A DNA stretch of 64,000 nucleotides, from NCBI RefSeq assembly GCF_900188235.1, contig NZ_FZNT01000003.1:488333-552332 (forward strand), given 5' to 3'. This document shows, one piece after another, positions 1-8,365 of the stretch. This stretch comes from Lutibacter agarilyticus (GTDB taxonomy: Bacteria; Bacteroidota; Bacteroidia; Flavobacteriales; Flavobacteriaceae). The number at the start of each line of letters is the position of its first letter. The stretch's first letter is position 1. The notes under the pieces were generated by a model. That model worked only from the letters and a program-made list of their open reading frames with translations, searched no databases and had not been told where the DNA came from. The position numbers were made by a program, and so were the translations under genes.

Positions 1-1095
1 TGTTCTAATGGAATTTACACACGCTATAAAAATCCTATTTTAACTGCTGAACATACACCTATTGAGTGGAGGTACGATTTGAACCCTGAAACAAATCCAC
101 ACTTACTAGAGCGAATTGGCATGAATGCTACTTTTAACGCTGGTGCTTTAAAATGGAATAACAAATATATTTTATGTGTTCGGGTTGAAGGTGCCGATCG
201 TAAATCATTTTTTGCAATTGCCGAAAGCTCTAACGGAATAGACAACTTTAAATTTTGGGATAAACCTTGTGTAATCCCTCAAATCGAAGGAAATCCAGAT
301 ACAAATGTGTACGACATGCGTTTAATTCAGCATGAAGACGGTTGGATTTACGGTATATTTTGTACCGAACGAAAAGATACAAATGCACCAAAAACTGATA
401 CAAGTTCGGCTACTGCAAATGCAGGAATCGTACGCACAAAAGATTTGATAAATTGGGAACGTTTACCCGATTTAGTTTCTAATTCTGGGCAACAGAGAAA
501 TGTTGTTTTACATCCTGAATTTGTAAACGGAAAATATGCGTTATATACACGTCCGCAGGATGGATTTATTGACATTGGTAATGGTGGAGGCATTGGATTT
601 GGGTATGTGACTGACATGCAAAATCCCATTGTAAAAGAAGAAACTATTATTAATAATAAAGTATACCACACCGTATATGAACTAAAAAACGGTTTAGGGC
701 CAGCGCCAATTAAAACAAAAGAAGGTTGGTTACATTTAGCGCACGGTGTTAGAAACACAGCTGCTGGATTGCGCTATGTTTTATATATGTTTATGACCGA
801 TTTAGAAGATCTAACCAAAGTAATTCATCAACCTGCAGGGTATTTTATGGCTCCTAACTACAAAGAAACATTGGGAGATGTTTCTAATGTGTTGTTTTCA
901 AATGGTTGGATTGAAGATGCTGATGGAACTATTTATATATATTATGCTTCTTCTGATACCAGAATGCACGTTGCTGTTTCTTCTGTAGAAAAATTAGTTG
1001 ATTATGTAATGCATAGTCCTGAAGATACGTTTACTTCACAAGGGTCCGTTCAAACAATTATAGATTTAGTTGAAAGAAACCAAAATTGTAAATAA
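1..1095 (+). CDS. GH130 4-O-beta-D-mannosyl-D-glucose phosphorylase, 5'-truncated by the window edge
   Basis: Predicted to phosphorolyse beta-1,4-mannosyl-glucose into mannose 1-phosphate and glucose in the cytoplasm. The frame is open from base 1 and no convincing start is visible; 364 residues remain, and full-length relatives are roughly 390, so about 25-30 residues are probably missing. Visible GH130 signatures are [11 protein letters not shown] near the start, [42 protein letters not shown] (the Asp in YDMR is the family's proton donor), FCTERKD and GLGPAPIKT. The pattern matches the Bacteroides mannosylglucose phosphorylase type (GH130_1) rather than mannoside phosphorylases of unknown linkage. 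The stop codon overlaps the start of the epimerase gene by one base (TAATG), implying translational coupling. The two enzymes form the known mannobiose route: epimerise, then phosphorolyse. No signal peptide can be assessed because the N terminus is absent. Confidence 0.9.
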   Translation, partial: CSNGIYTRYKNPILTAEHTPIEWRYDLNPETNPHLLERIGMNATFNAGALKWNNKYILCVRVEGADRKSFFAIAESSNGIDNFKFWDKPCVIPQIEGNPDTNVYDMRLIQHEDGWIYGIFCTERKDTNAPKTDTSSATANAGIVRTKDLINWERLPDLVSNSGQQRNVVLHPEFVNGKYALYTRPQDGFIDIGNGGGIGFGYVTDMQNPIVKEETIINNKVYHTVYELKNGLGPAPIKTKEGWLHLAHGVRNTAAGLRYVLYMFMTDLEDLTKVIHQPAGYFMAPNYKETLGDVSNVLFSNGWIEDADGTIYIYYASSDTRMHVAVSSVEKLVDYVMHSPEDTFTSQGSVQTIIDLVERNQNCK

Positions 1096-2276
1096 TGCAT
1101 GCAATAGCTGAAAAAATATCGGTTGTATTAACTACAGAACTTGAAAATATTTTAAACTACTGGAGCAAAAATTCAATAGACGAAATAAATGATGGTTTTA
1201 TTGGAGAACGAGATCATTTCAATAAAATAGTTCCAAATGCAACAAAAGGAATTATTTTAAATTCCAGAATTTTATGGTCTTTTTCTGCAGCATCAAACCA
1301 CTATAAAACCGACAAATACACCACTATTTGTAAACGTTCTTATAATTATTTAGAAACTTTTTTTAAAGATGAACTATATGGCGGCGTTTATTGGGAATTA
1401 ACTTCGGAAGGAACCCCAATTAACAAACGAAAACAAGTGTATGCACAAGCATTTATGATTTATGCCTTGTCTGAATATTATCAGTTTTCAAAAAATAATG
1501 ATGCCCTTGATTGGGCTATTGAAATTTATAATTTAATTGAAATACATGCAAACGATCAAAATTACAAAGGCTATATTGAAGCTTTTAATGAAGATTGGTC
1601 GGTAATTAAAGATATGCGTTTGAGTGATAAAGATGCTAATGAAGCAAAAACTATGAATACGCATTTACATATTTTAGAAGCGTATACAAACTTATATAAA
1701 GTATATAAAAACGAATCTTTAAAAAAGAAATTAGATGATTTAATCCATCTTTTTTTAGATAAATTTTTAACCAATAAAAATCATCTCAATTTATTTTTTG
1801 ATGAAAAATGGAATTTAAAGAGCAATATTGTTTCATATGGCCATGATATTGAAACTGCTTGGCTCCTAATTGAAGCTGCCAAAGTTATTAATAACAACGA
1901 ATTATTGTTAAAAACTAACAACACGGCGGTTTTAATTGCTGAAACTTTTATAAAAGAAGGTGTTGATGTAGACGGAGGTGTTTACAATGAATACAATCCA
2001 ACAACAAATAAATTAGATGGAGACAAACATTGGTGGCCACAAGCAGAAGCATTGGTTGGTTTAAATTACGCTTATAAAATTTCAAAAAACGAGGCTTTTT
2101 TAAATGTTTCAAAAAGCATCTTAAATTTTCTTCAACACCACATTATAGACCACACAAATGGTGAATGGTTTTGGCGCGTTGATAAAAACCAAGAATTATA
2201 CACAACCGATTATAAAATGGGAATGTGGAAAGCTCCTTACCATAATTCAAGAGCGTGTATGCTACTCAGTAAATAA
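1095..2276 (+). CDS. Cellobiose 2-epimerase (AGE/CE family)
   Basis: Predicted to epimerise the reducing-end glucose or mannose of beta-1,4 disaccharides (mannobiose to mannosylglucose, cellobiose to glucosylmannose). The 393-residue length is typical. The (alpha/alpha)6-barrel signatures are all present: RILWSFSAAS, YGGVYWEL, KQVYAQAFMIYALSEYY, EAFNEDW, MNTHLHILEAYTNLYK, YGHDIETAWLLIEAA, KHWWPQAEALVGL, WFWRVD and KMGMWKAPYHNSRACM. These include the conserved histidines (in HLHILEA, in GHDIE, and His383 near the C terminus) that act in catalysis. There is no signal peptide, so it is cytoplasmic. Its ATG shares a base with the stop of the upstream GH130, and the mannanase starts 17 bases after its stop, so the three genes form one operon. 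Substrate preference between cellobiose and mannobiose cannot be read from sequence; the neighbour argues for mannobiose. Confidence 0.93.
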   Translation: MHAIAEKISVVLTTELENILNYWSKNSIDEINDGFIGERDHFNKIVPNATKGIILNSRILWSFSAASNHYKTDKYTTICKRSYNYLETFFKDELYGGVYWELTSEGTPINKRKQVYAQAFMIYALSEYYQFSKNNDALDWAIEIYNLIEIHANDQNYKGYIEAFNEDWSVIKDMRLSDKDANEAKTMNTHLHILEAYTNLYKVYKNESLKKKLDDLIHLFLDKFLTNKNHLNLFFDEKWNLKSNIVSYGHDIETAWLLIEAAKVINNNELLLKTNNTAVLIAETFIKEGVDVDGGVYNEYNPTTNKLDGDKHWWPQAEALVGLNYAYKISKNEAFLNVSKSILNFLQHHIIDHTNGEWFWRVDKNQELYTTDYKMGMWKAPYHNSRACMLLSK

Positions 2277-2293
2277 ATTCAAAATTGTATTTA

Positions 2294-3604
2294 ATGAAAC
2301 TATTTCACCCCCTTATCCTTCTATTTTTAGTCATTTTTATTTCCTGTAAAGAAGCTTCAAAAAATGAAGCTAATACTAAAGTCAAACTAATTACCGTAAA
2401 AAACGGACAGTTCTACAAAGGCGAAAACCCTTATTATTTTATAGGAGCCAATTATTGGTACGGGCCATTAATTGCCGCAAAAAATGGTGGTGATAGGGAA
2501 CGATTAATAAAGGAATTAGATTTAATGAAAAGTATAGGTATTGATAACCTTAGGATTTTAGTTGGTGCTGAAGGTGATGGTGGCGATTCTCGTGTACATC
2601 CTGCTTTGCAATACGAACAAGGAAAATACAACGAAGATTTATTAGATGGCTTAGATTTTTTATTGACTGAAATGCGCAAAAGAAATATGTATGCCGTACT
2701 TTATTTAAACAATAATTGGATTTGGTCTGGAGGAATGTCTCAATATTTAGAGTGGAATGGTTATGGAACCGTTCCTAATCCGTTTTTAGAGCAATATACA
2801 TGGGATGAATACATGAATTACACCAAACAATTTCATAGTTGTGAGCCATGTAAAGAAGCTTTTTACAAACACGTGAAATTTATTATGGGCAGAACAAATT
2901 CTTACACAGGATTAAAATACACAACCGACAATGTTATTATGTCTTGGCAAGTTGCTAACGAACCAAGAGTTTTAATGACGCCTGAACACGAAGCCGCTTT
3001 TTCCAATTGGCTAAATGAAACTGTTGATTTAATTGAATCTCTAGACGCTATTCATTTAATTTCAACAGGTGCAGAAGGAAAAGCTAGTTATTTACAAGAT
3101 ATTGAAATGTACAAACGATTACATTCAAACAAAAACATAGACTATTTAACAATGCATATGTGGCCTAAAAACTGGGGTTGGTATGATATTAACAACGAAG
3201 CCTTAACAACGCTAGAATCTATTGAAAAGGCCAATAACTATATGAATGAGCACATTCTTATAGCACAGCAATTAAATAAACCTATAGTAATGTCTGAATT
3301 TGGATTTCCTCGTGAAAAAGAAAGTTTATCTCCAACAGCTTCTATTCAAAATAGAAATACTTTTTACAAAGCTATTTTTGAAAGAATTTCTGAAAGCAAA
3401 AAAGAACAAGGTAATTTGGCCGGACTTAATTTTTGGGGATTTGCTGGTTATGCCAAAACAAATCCTGAAAACGGAAAATGGCAACCTAGCGATGATTTTA
3501 CAGCAGATCCGCCGCAAGAACCACAAGGATTAAATTCTGTATTCGCCTCTGACGTTTCAACGTTAGAACTCATAAAAAAAGCAAGCCTAAAATTAAATAA
3601 GTAA
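2294..3604 (+). CDS. GH5_7-type endo-beta-1,4-mannanase lipoprotein
   Basis: Predicted endo-mannanase acting on mannan or glucomannan outside the cytoplasm. The ATG at 2294 gives 436 residues; the in-frame TTG three codons earlier is less likely. The N terminus MKLFHPLILLFLVIFISCKE is a lipoprotein signal with the lipobox Cys at residue 18. Clan GH-A features are visible: GANYWYGPL, NLRILVGAEG, SWQVANEPR with the acid/base Glu223, MHMWPKNWGWY, and VMSEFGFPRE with nucleophile Glu335. The GANYWY and Trp-rich MWPKNWGW elements resemble GH5_7 mannanases. It lies directly after the epimerase, so the operon couples surface or periplasmic chain cleavage to cytoplasmic disaccharide use. Its stop is only six bases from the stop of the convergent porin gene, leaving no room for a dedicated terminator. 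Subfamily assignment is from motif memory. Confidence 0.85.
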   Translation: MKLFHPLILLFLVIFISCKEASKNEANTKVKLITVKNGQFYKGENPYYFIGANYWYGPLIAAKNGGDRERLIKELDLMKSIGIDNLRILVGAEGDGGDSRVHPALQYEQGKYNEDLLDGLDFLLTEMRKRNMYAVLYLNNNWIWSGGMSQYLEWNGYGTVPNPFLEQYTWDEYMNYTKQFHSCEPCKEAFYKHVKFIMGRTNSYTGLKYTTDNVIMSWQVANEPRVLMTPEHEAAFSNWLNETVDLIESLDAIHLISTGAEGKASYLQDIEMYKRLHSNKNIDYLTMHMWPKNWGWYDINNEALTTLESIEKANNYMNEHILIAQQLNKPIVMSEFGFPREKESLSPTASIQNRNTFYKAIFERISESKKEQGNLAGLNFWGFAGYAKTNPENGKWQPSDDFTADPPQEPQGLNSVFASDVSTLELIKKASLKLNK

Positions 3605-3610
3605 TTTCTA

Positions 3611-5047
3611 TTAATTCCAAACCCACCACTCGGTTTTAAAACCAAAATAAGTTCCCCAACTTTTTGCCCCTGCAAACTGAAGATAAGGTGAATAAAGTGT
3701 TTCTTTTGCAAAATTATTATACTTTGCTACCGTAGCTACAAATCGTATATGTGGTCTTGCCCAAGTATCACGTTTTCCTGTAGGAACATAAACTGGAGCC
3801 ACACTAAATTTAACAACATTTGCATAAGGATTGTAACCATCTTTCCGTTGAGAAAAATGCAATTCTGTAATTAAATGAAAAAAGTCCGATATATAGTATT
3901 CATCTCTTGCTCCAACAGTAAAATCAATTTTCTTGTTATAAACTTCTTTTCCAAAATACGTTTCGGACAAACCATTTGTAGCTGCACCTCCTTTACTTAA
4001 GGTAAAAACTATATATGGATTTAAGGTGTGTTTATCTGAAAAATTAAAAACCGCCTGATCTACTACCGACAAAGAATATGCTCCTTTAAAGTTCAACGAA
4101 TTTAAATCTGGCGCACCAAAAGTCAACCAAGTTTTTGATAACCCTCCATCACCACCATTTGCAATTCGTGTTCCATATCTAATACTAAAATCATTAAAAG
4201 AACCTTCCTTCATTTTTGTAAAATTAACATGATGTCTTGCTCCTATCACAAAACCATGGTCTGAAGGAAAATTCACAATCGTTTCAACTGAATCAATTTC
4301 CACCTCACTATCACCATCAGGCATACGGTGATATTCACCTAAAAATGTAACCGTACTTGATTTCCCAAAATCTACATCTTGTTCCAACGTTAATACATTC
4401 CTTTGTCTAAGTCCTGTACTTGGCGTACCTGTTTTAATGTTTAAATAAAAATAAGGAGGCACTGTAGCGGTAGTATCTGTTGAAGATACAAATATCGATG
4501 CAAAACGCGTTTTCTTATATTCAACTCCAAAACCTTGACCTGAATGATCGTTAAAATAAAAATGATCGGCAATATGTAAATCTGCTCCTCTATACAATCT
4601 GGCTCCTACCCATATATTTAATTCTTTCCCTCCAATATTTCTAGCTTGAACAAACATTTCAGGGAGCGCAAAGGTTAAACCTCCTAATGAAGAGGTTGAA
4701 CTATTTGCAAATGATGTTAAGCTATTTGAATATGCAGACAATCTTACCTGCGCATGGATAACCGTACTATCTCCTTTTTTTGGATTGAAATGAAATGACG
4801 GAGCTAATTCTAAGTAGTCTTGTTCTTCCAATCTACCTCCAATACTCCCCATATTGTTCAAATTTAATCTCCTACCAATAGTTCTTCCATCAGCAAAAGA
4901 CCAATCTACGCCAACTCTTCCATACGACCCAACTGAAATATTTTTATTACTTACCTGATCATAGGCTATTTGAGCATTCATATTTGTAGTTATAAAACAA
5001 ACAAGCAGTAATCCTAAAAACAGACTAGAAGTTAAGAATTTCATCAT
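3611..5047 (-). CDS. LamB-like carbohydrate porin
   Basis: Predicted outer-membrane beta-barrel for diffusion of oligosaccharides. The 478-residue protein starts with a signal peptide ending near NMNAQ. The segment ELNIWVGARLYRGADLHIAD followed by HFYFNDHSGQGFGVE resembles the maltoporin block in which R-x-Y-x-R-x-D-x-H-x-x-D precedes a YW/YF-D/N-SG motif. The N-terminal SYGRVGVDWSF, the LELAPSFHF strand and the C-terminal YFGFKTEWWVWN, ending in an aromatic-rich last strand, also fit an 18-stranded porin. It is last in the minus-strand operon and overlaps the CE2 gene by one base (TAATG). A passive porin beside a SusCD pair suggests a second, energy-independent entry route for short products. 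The exact sugar is not predictable. Confidence 0.8.
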   Translation of the reverse strand: MMKFLTSSLFLGLLLVCFITTNMNAQIAYDQVSNKNISVGSYGRVGVDWSFADGRTIGRRLNLNNMGSIGGRLEEQDYLELAPSFHFNPKKGDSTVIHAQVRLSAYSNSLTSFANSSTSSLGGLTFALPEMFVQARNIGGKELNIWVGARLYRGADLHIADHFYFNDHSGQGFGVEYKKTRFASIFVSSTDTTATVPPYFYLNIKTGTPSTGLRQRNVLTLEQDVDFGKSSTVTFLGEYHRMPDGDSEVEIDSVETIVNFPSDHGFVIGARHHVNFTKMKEGSFNDFSIRYGTRIANGGDGGLSKTWLTFGAPDLNSLNFKGAYSLSVVDQAVFNFSDKHTLNPYIVFTLSKGGAATNGLSETYFGKEVYNKKIDFTVGARDEYYISDFFHLITELHFSQRKDGYNPYANVVKFSVAPVYVPTGKRDTWARPHIRFVATVAKYNNFAKETLYSPYLQFAGAKSWGTYFGFKTEWWVWN

Positions 5048-6159
5048 TAATTATTTTTGATATTTTTAAGAAAAGGAGTCAATTTTTCAGCAATTTTTTG
5101 ATGTTCAGAAACACTTGGGTGTCCTAAACAACCTCCATTATATACAGCATCAAATATAAATAATAAAATTTGTTTCTTCATATTTTCACTAAAATAAAAC
5201 TGAACTTCTTCTAAACAAGTAGCTAACAATTCATTCATTTCTCCACCAACCATAGGGCTATTTAATAAAACAATTTGTGTTTTTGGGTAATAAATATACA
5301 CTGTTTTAACAAACTTTATATAATTGCTTATAAACTTTTCTTTGTTAAAAGGCAAGCGTGGCTTAACACCATCACCCACCGATAAATCATTGGTTCCTAA
5401 ACAAATACTAACAACATCCGGAATATGGTCAAAATTATTTTTTTTTGAATTATCAGTATTTAAATACAAATTTTCATATACCTGTGGTAAGTTTGGTTCT
5501 TCAATATTCTCGTCATTCCAGTTTCTATAAATTCCATAACCAGACACTGAACTTAACTTAAAATCAATATTCAGAGCTCTTGAAACAGTTGGTCCGTAGG
5601 CATAATAAACGTTTTGATGGTCAAAATAAGCTGCTGATTCACAAGGAATAACACTCCCGTCTGAAGCTGCACCACATGTAATAGAATTTCCAATAAACTC
5701 AATATAGTTAGTGGTTGTTAATTTATAAGGCACTACTTTTTCAGCCTTTAAACCACTAAACAAAACTGTTCCGTTAGAAGCCTCTGTTTCTTTAAAAATT
5801 TTAAGTGTATGCTCTTTATTTGTAGTTGAAACATTTATTAAATAAGGCCTTATGGAATCGCTTTCAATTTTAATTCTACCCAAATATTTTCCATCTAACT
5901 CTAGCGAAACATAATTATAAGGTTCAAATTCTCCTTTTAAAAAAACCTCGCAGGAGTTCCCTAAAAAAGTACTTACTACATAAGCACCAGGTGAAATTAA
6001 AGCTACAGTACTATCATTTAAAACATCTGTTCTTCCTTGGTAATAAAACAATTTACTTTCAGCCTTTATGGCATTTAAGACTTTATTTTGCTTCTTCTTA
6101 CAACCTACAAAACAAGCAAGAAACAATACAAATAACAATCTTGCTATTTTAGCATTCAT
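5047..6159 (-). CDS. CE2-like SGNH acetylesterase lipoprotein
   Basis: Predicted to remove acetyl groups from acetylated mannan, glucomannan or xylan. The start is placed at 6159, giving 370 residues beginning MNAKIARLLFVLFLACFVGC, a clear lipoprotein signal; an in-frame longer reading adds 25 residues but buries this signal and overlaps the upstream GH3. Residues about 30-140 look like the beta-sandwich found ahead of the SGNH domain in CE2 enzymes. The hydrolase domain carries YIEFIGNSITCG (nucleophile Ser159), SVSGYG, ICLGTND and a late GCLGHPSVSEHQ (His347). No Asp lies in the few residues before this His, consistent with a Ser-His dyad as described for some CE2 enzymes. It starts four bases after the GH3 stop and overlaps the porin gene, so it is co-expressed with both. 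Confidence 0.83.
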   Translation of the reverse strand: MNAKIARLLFVLFLACFVGCKKKQNKVLNAIKAESKLFYYQGRTDVLNDSTVALISPGAYVVSTFLGNSCEVFLKGEFEPYNYVSLELDGKYLGRIKIESDSIRPYLINVSTTNKEHTLKIFKETEASNGTVLFSGLKAEKVVPYKLTTTNYIEFIGNSITCGAASDGSVIPCESAAYFDHQNVYYAYGPTVSRALNIDFKLSSVSGYGIYRNWNDENIEEPNLPQVYENLYLNTDNSKKNNFDHIPDVVSICLGTNDLSVGDGVKPRLPFNKEKFISNYIKFVKTVYIYYPKTQIVLLNSPMVGGEMNELLATCLEEVQFYFSENMKKQILLFIFDAVYNGGCLGHPSVSEHQKIAEKLTPFLKNIKNN

Positions 6160-6163
6160 TATG

Positions 6164-8362
6164 TTATTGAATTGAGATTTTAATTTCTTTTGAAATATGA
6201 TTAGATGCATTTCCAACATAAATAACATACCCACCTTTTTCTAAATTCCAATCAGAAATAGTTTCATCATAAAAAGCTAAATTTTTTACATTGAATGAAA
6301 TTTCTACAGTTTCAGATTCACCCTTTTTAACCATTACTTTTTGAAAACCTTTCAATTCTTTTACCGCTCTTTCTACTTTTGATTTTGATTTACCAACATA
6401 CACTTGCACAACTTCTGAACCATTAAAATCTCCTGTATTTGATACAGTTGCTGAAATAGTAATTTGCTCATTTTCAGTATACGCTTTTTTTGCTGTAGCA
6501 ACTTTTGAAATTTCAAAATTAGTATAAGATAAACCTTCACCAAAAGCGAATAAAGGTTTTATTTTTTTGGTATCATGCCAACGGTAACCAACTAAAATAT
6601 CTTCTTTATAATATTGTGTAATACTGTCTCCAGGATATGAATTTTCGCCAAATGAATGTGCAGCATTGTCTGTTAATTTCTTCGGAAAAGAAAAAGGTAA
6701 TTTCCCTGAAGGATTTACATCTCCGCTAATAACATCAGCCATCGCATTTCCGGCTTCACTACCTAAATACCAAGTTTGCATTAAGGCGTTTACATTGTGA
6801 ATCCAAGGCATTTCCACCGCATTTCCACTTACTAAAATCACACCTGTATTTGCGTTTACTTTTAATATCTCATCAATCAATTCGTCTTGTCCAAATGGCA
6901 AGCCAAACGATTGTCTATCTCCACCTTCACAATCTTGAAGATGGTTTTTATTTAACCCACCAAAAAACAATACCACATCAGCTTTTGAAGCTGCTTCTAT
7001 GGCTTCCTTTTTTAATTGTTCTAAATCATCGGTTGGCTCAACTACTCTAGCGTATTGTGATGGACCTGATGCGTATCCTTTTGCATGAATAATTGTGGCT
7101 TTTTTATATCTATTTTTCAATCCTTCCAAAGGAGAAATTTCATTTTTTGCCTTTAATTCAGAAGAACCTCCACCAATTGTTAGCGATTTTGTTGCATTTT
7201 CTCCAATCACAGCAATTGTTATTTCTTTATTAGGGTTTATTGGGAAAAATGAATTTTCATTTTTCAACAAAACAATTCCTTCCGAAGCTATTTTTCGAGC
7301 CACATCTAGATGTTCTTGATTATTTATTCGACCTAACGGACGATTTACACTCATATTTGTGCGATACATTAAACGTAAAATCCTACTCACTTTATCATCT
7401 AAAACAGCTTCTTCAATTTCGCCTTCTTTCAACATTTTTAAAAACGGATTTGCTAAATAATAGTAATCGTAAGCATTTTGGGTTGAAGTAGTTAAACCAT
7501 CAGTTCCTGTACCCATTTCCATATCTAAACCATAAAGTGCTGCTTCTTTTGTATTATGCGTTGAACCCCAATCTGAAACAACAACACCGTCAAAAGCCCA
7601 ATCTTCTTTTAAAATTTTGTTCATCAGCATTTCATTGTGAGTTGTATGCTGCCCTCTAAACTGATTGTAAGCTCCCATAATTGACCAAACGTTACCTTCT
7701 TCAACAGCCGCTTTAAAAGCTGGTAAATAAATTTCATATAACGCACGGTCACTTACTTCAACATTGATATGACCTCTCCATAATTCCTGATTGTTAAGTG
7801 CATAATGTTTTACACAAGCCGCAACACCATTTTGTTGAACACCATGAATGTATGGAACTACCATTGTTGAAGCCAAAAAAGGATCTTCACCCATGTACTC
7901 AAAGTTTCGACCGTTTAAAGGTGTACGGTAAATATTTACACCTGGACCTAATAAAATATCTTTTTTTCTGTACCTAGCCTCTTCGCCAACACTAATTCCG
8001 TAGGCTTTTGCCAAATCAGGATTAAAAGTAGATGCTAAACAGGTTAATGCAGGAAACGCAGTGATGTAATCATTTGTCCAACCAGCATATCCCCAATCAT
8101 CCCAATTAATTTCACCACGAACTCCGTGAGGACCATCAGACATCCATACTTCTGGAATACCTAACCTTCCTACGCCAGGCGTAGAAAACTTAGATTGCGC
8201 GTGGCACATGGCCACTTTTTCCTCCAAAGTTAATAGTGGTAAAATACTGTCAATTTTAGCATTTATTTCTTCATTAGAAATTTGTTGAGCTTGAATATTT
8301 TTACTTACTATAAATAAACTTACAATTATAAATAGCTTTAAATACGTTTTTAAAATCTTCAT
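6164..8362 (-). CDS. GH3 beta-glucosidase-type glycosidase, periplasmic
   Basis: Predicted exo-acting beta-glycosidase releasing glucose or related sugars from oligosaccharide non-reducing ends. The 732-residue protein has a Sec signal peptide ending near KNIQA and no lipobox Cys, so it is probably soluble in the periplasm. GH3 hallmarks: LTLEEKVAMC, SDGPHGVRGE (residues 75-84), LLGPGVNIYRTPLNGRNFEY, SEDP-like GEDP, CVKHYALNNQE, and GVVVSDWGST with nucleophile Asp264. Next come an (alpha/beta)6 domain with GGGSS and GGLNKNH, and a C-terminal fibronectin-III-like domain (about residues 620-725, PLFAFGEGLSYTNFEIS, ELKGFQKV). There is no PA14 insert. It begins three bases after the PA14-containing GH3, and the CE2 gene follows after four bases. 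Substrate linkage is not determinable; beta-1,4-glucose or mannose fits the context. Confidence 0.9.
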   Translation of the reverse strand: MKILKTYLKLFIIVSLFIVSKNIQAQQISNEEINAKIDSILPLLTLEEKVAMCHAQSKFSTPGVGRLGIPEVWMSDGPHGVRGEINWDDWGYAGWTNDYITAFPALTCLASTFNPDLAKAYGISVGEEARYRKKDILLGPGVNIYRTPLNGRNFEYMGEDPFLASTMVVPYIHGVQQNGVAACVKHYALNNQELWRGHINVEVSDRALYEIYLPAFKAAVEEGNVWSIMGAYNQFRGQHTTHNEMLMNKILKEDWAFDGVVVSDWGSTHNTKEAALYGLDMEMGTGTDGLTTSTQNAYDYYYLANPFLKMLKEGEIEEAVLDDKVSRILRLMYRTNMSVNRPLGRINNQEHLDVARKIASEGIVLLKNENSFFPINPNKEITIAVIGENATKSLTIGGGSSELKAKNEISPLEGLKNRYKKATIIHAKGYASGPSQYARVVEPTDDLEQLKKEAIEAASKADVVLFFGGLNKNHLQDCEGGDRQSFGLPFGQDELIDEILKVNANTGVILVSGNAVEMPWIHNVNALMQTWYLGSEAGNAMADVISGDVNPSGKLPFSFPKKLTDNAAHSFGENSYPGDSITQYYKEDILVGYRWHDTKKIKPLFAFGEGLSYTNFEISKVATAKKAYTENEQITISATVSNTGDFNGSEVVQVYVGKSKSKVERAVKELKGFQKVMVKKGESETVEISFNVKNLAFYDETISDWNLEKGGYVIYVGNASNHISKEIKISIQ

Positions 8363-8365
8363 TTT

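Noticed and set aside
348..758. Minus-strand open frame of 136 codons inside the GH130 gene
   Set aside because: Antisense shadow of a gene with strong family motifs; no recognisable product.
6160..6234. Extended N terminus for the CE2 gene
   Set aside because: It overlaps the GH3 coding end and hides a clear lipoprotein signal starting at 6159.
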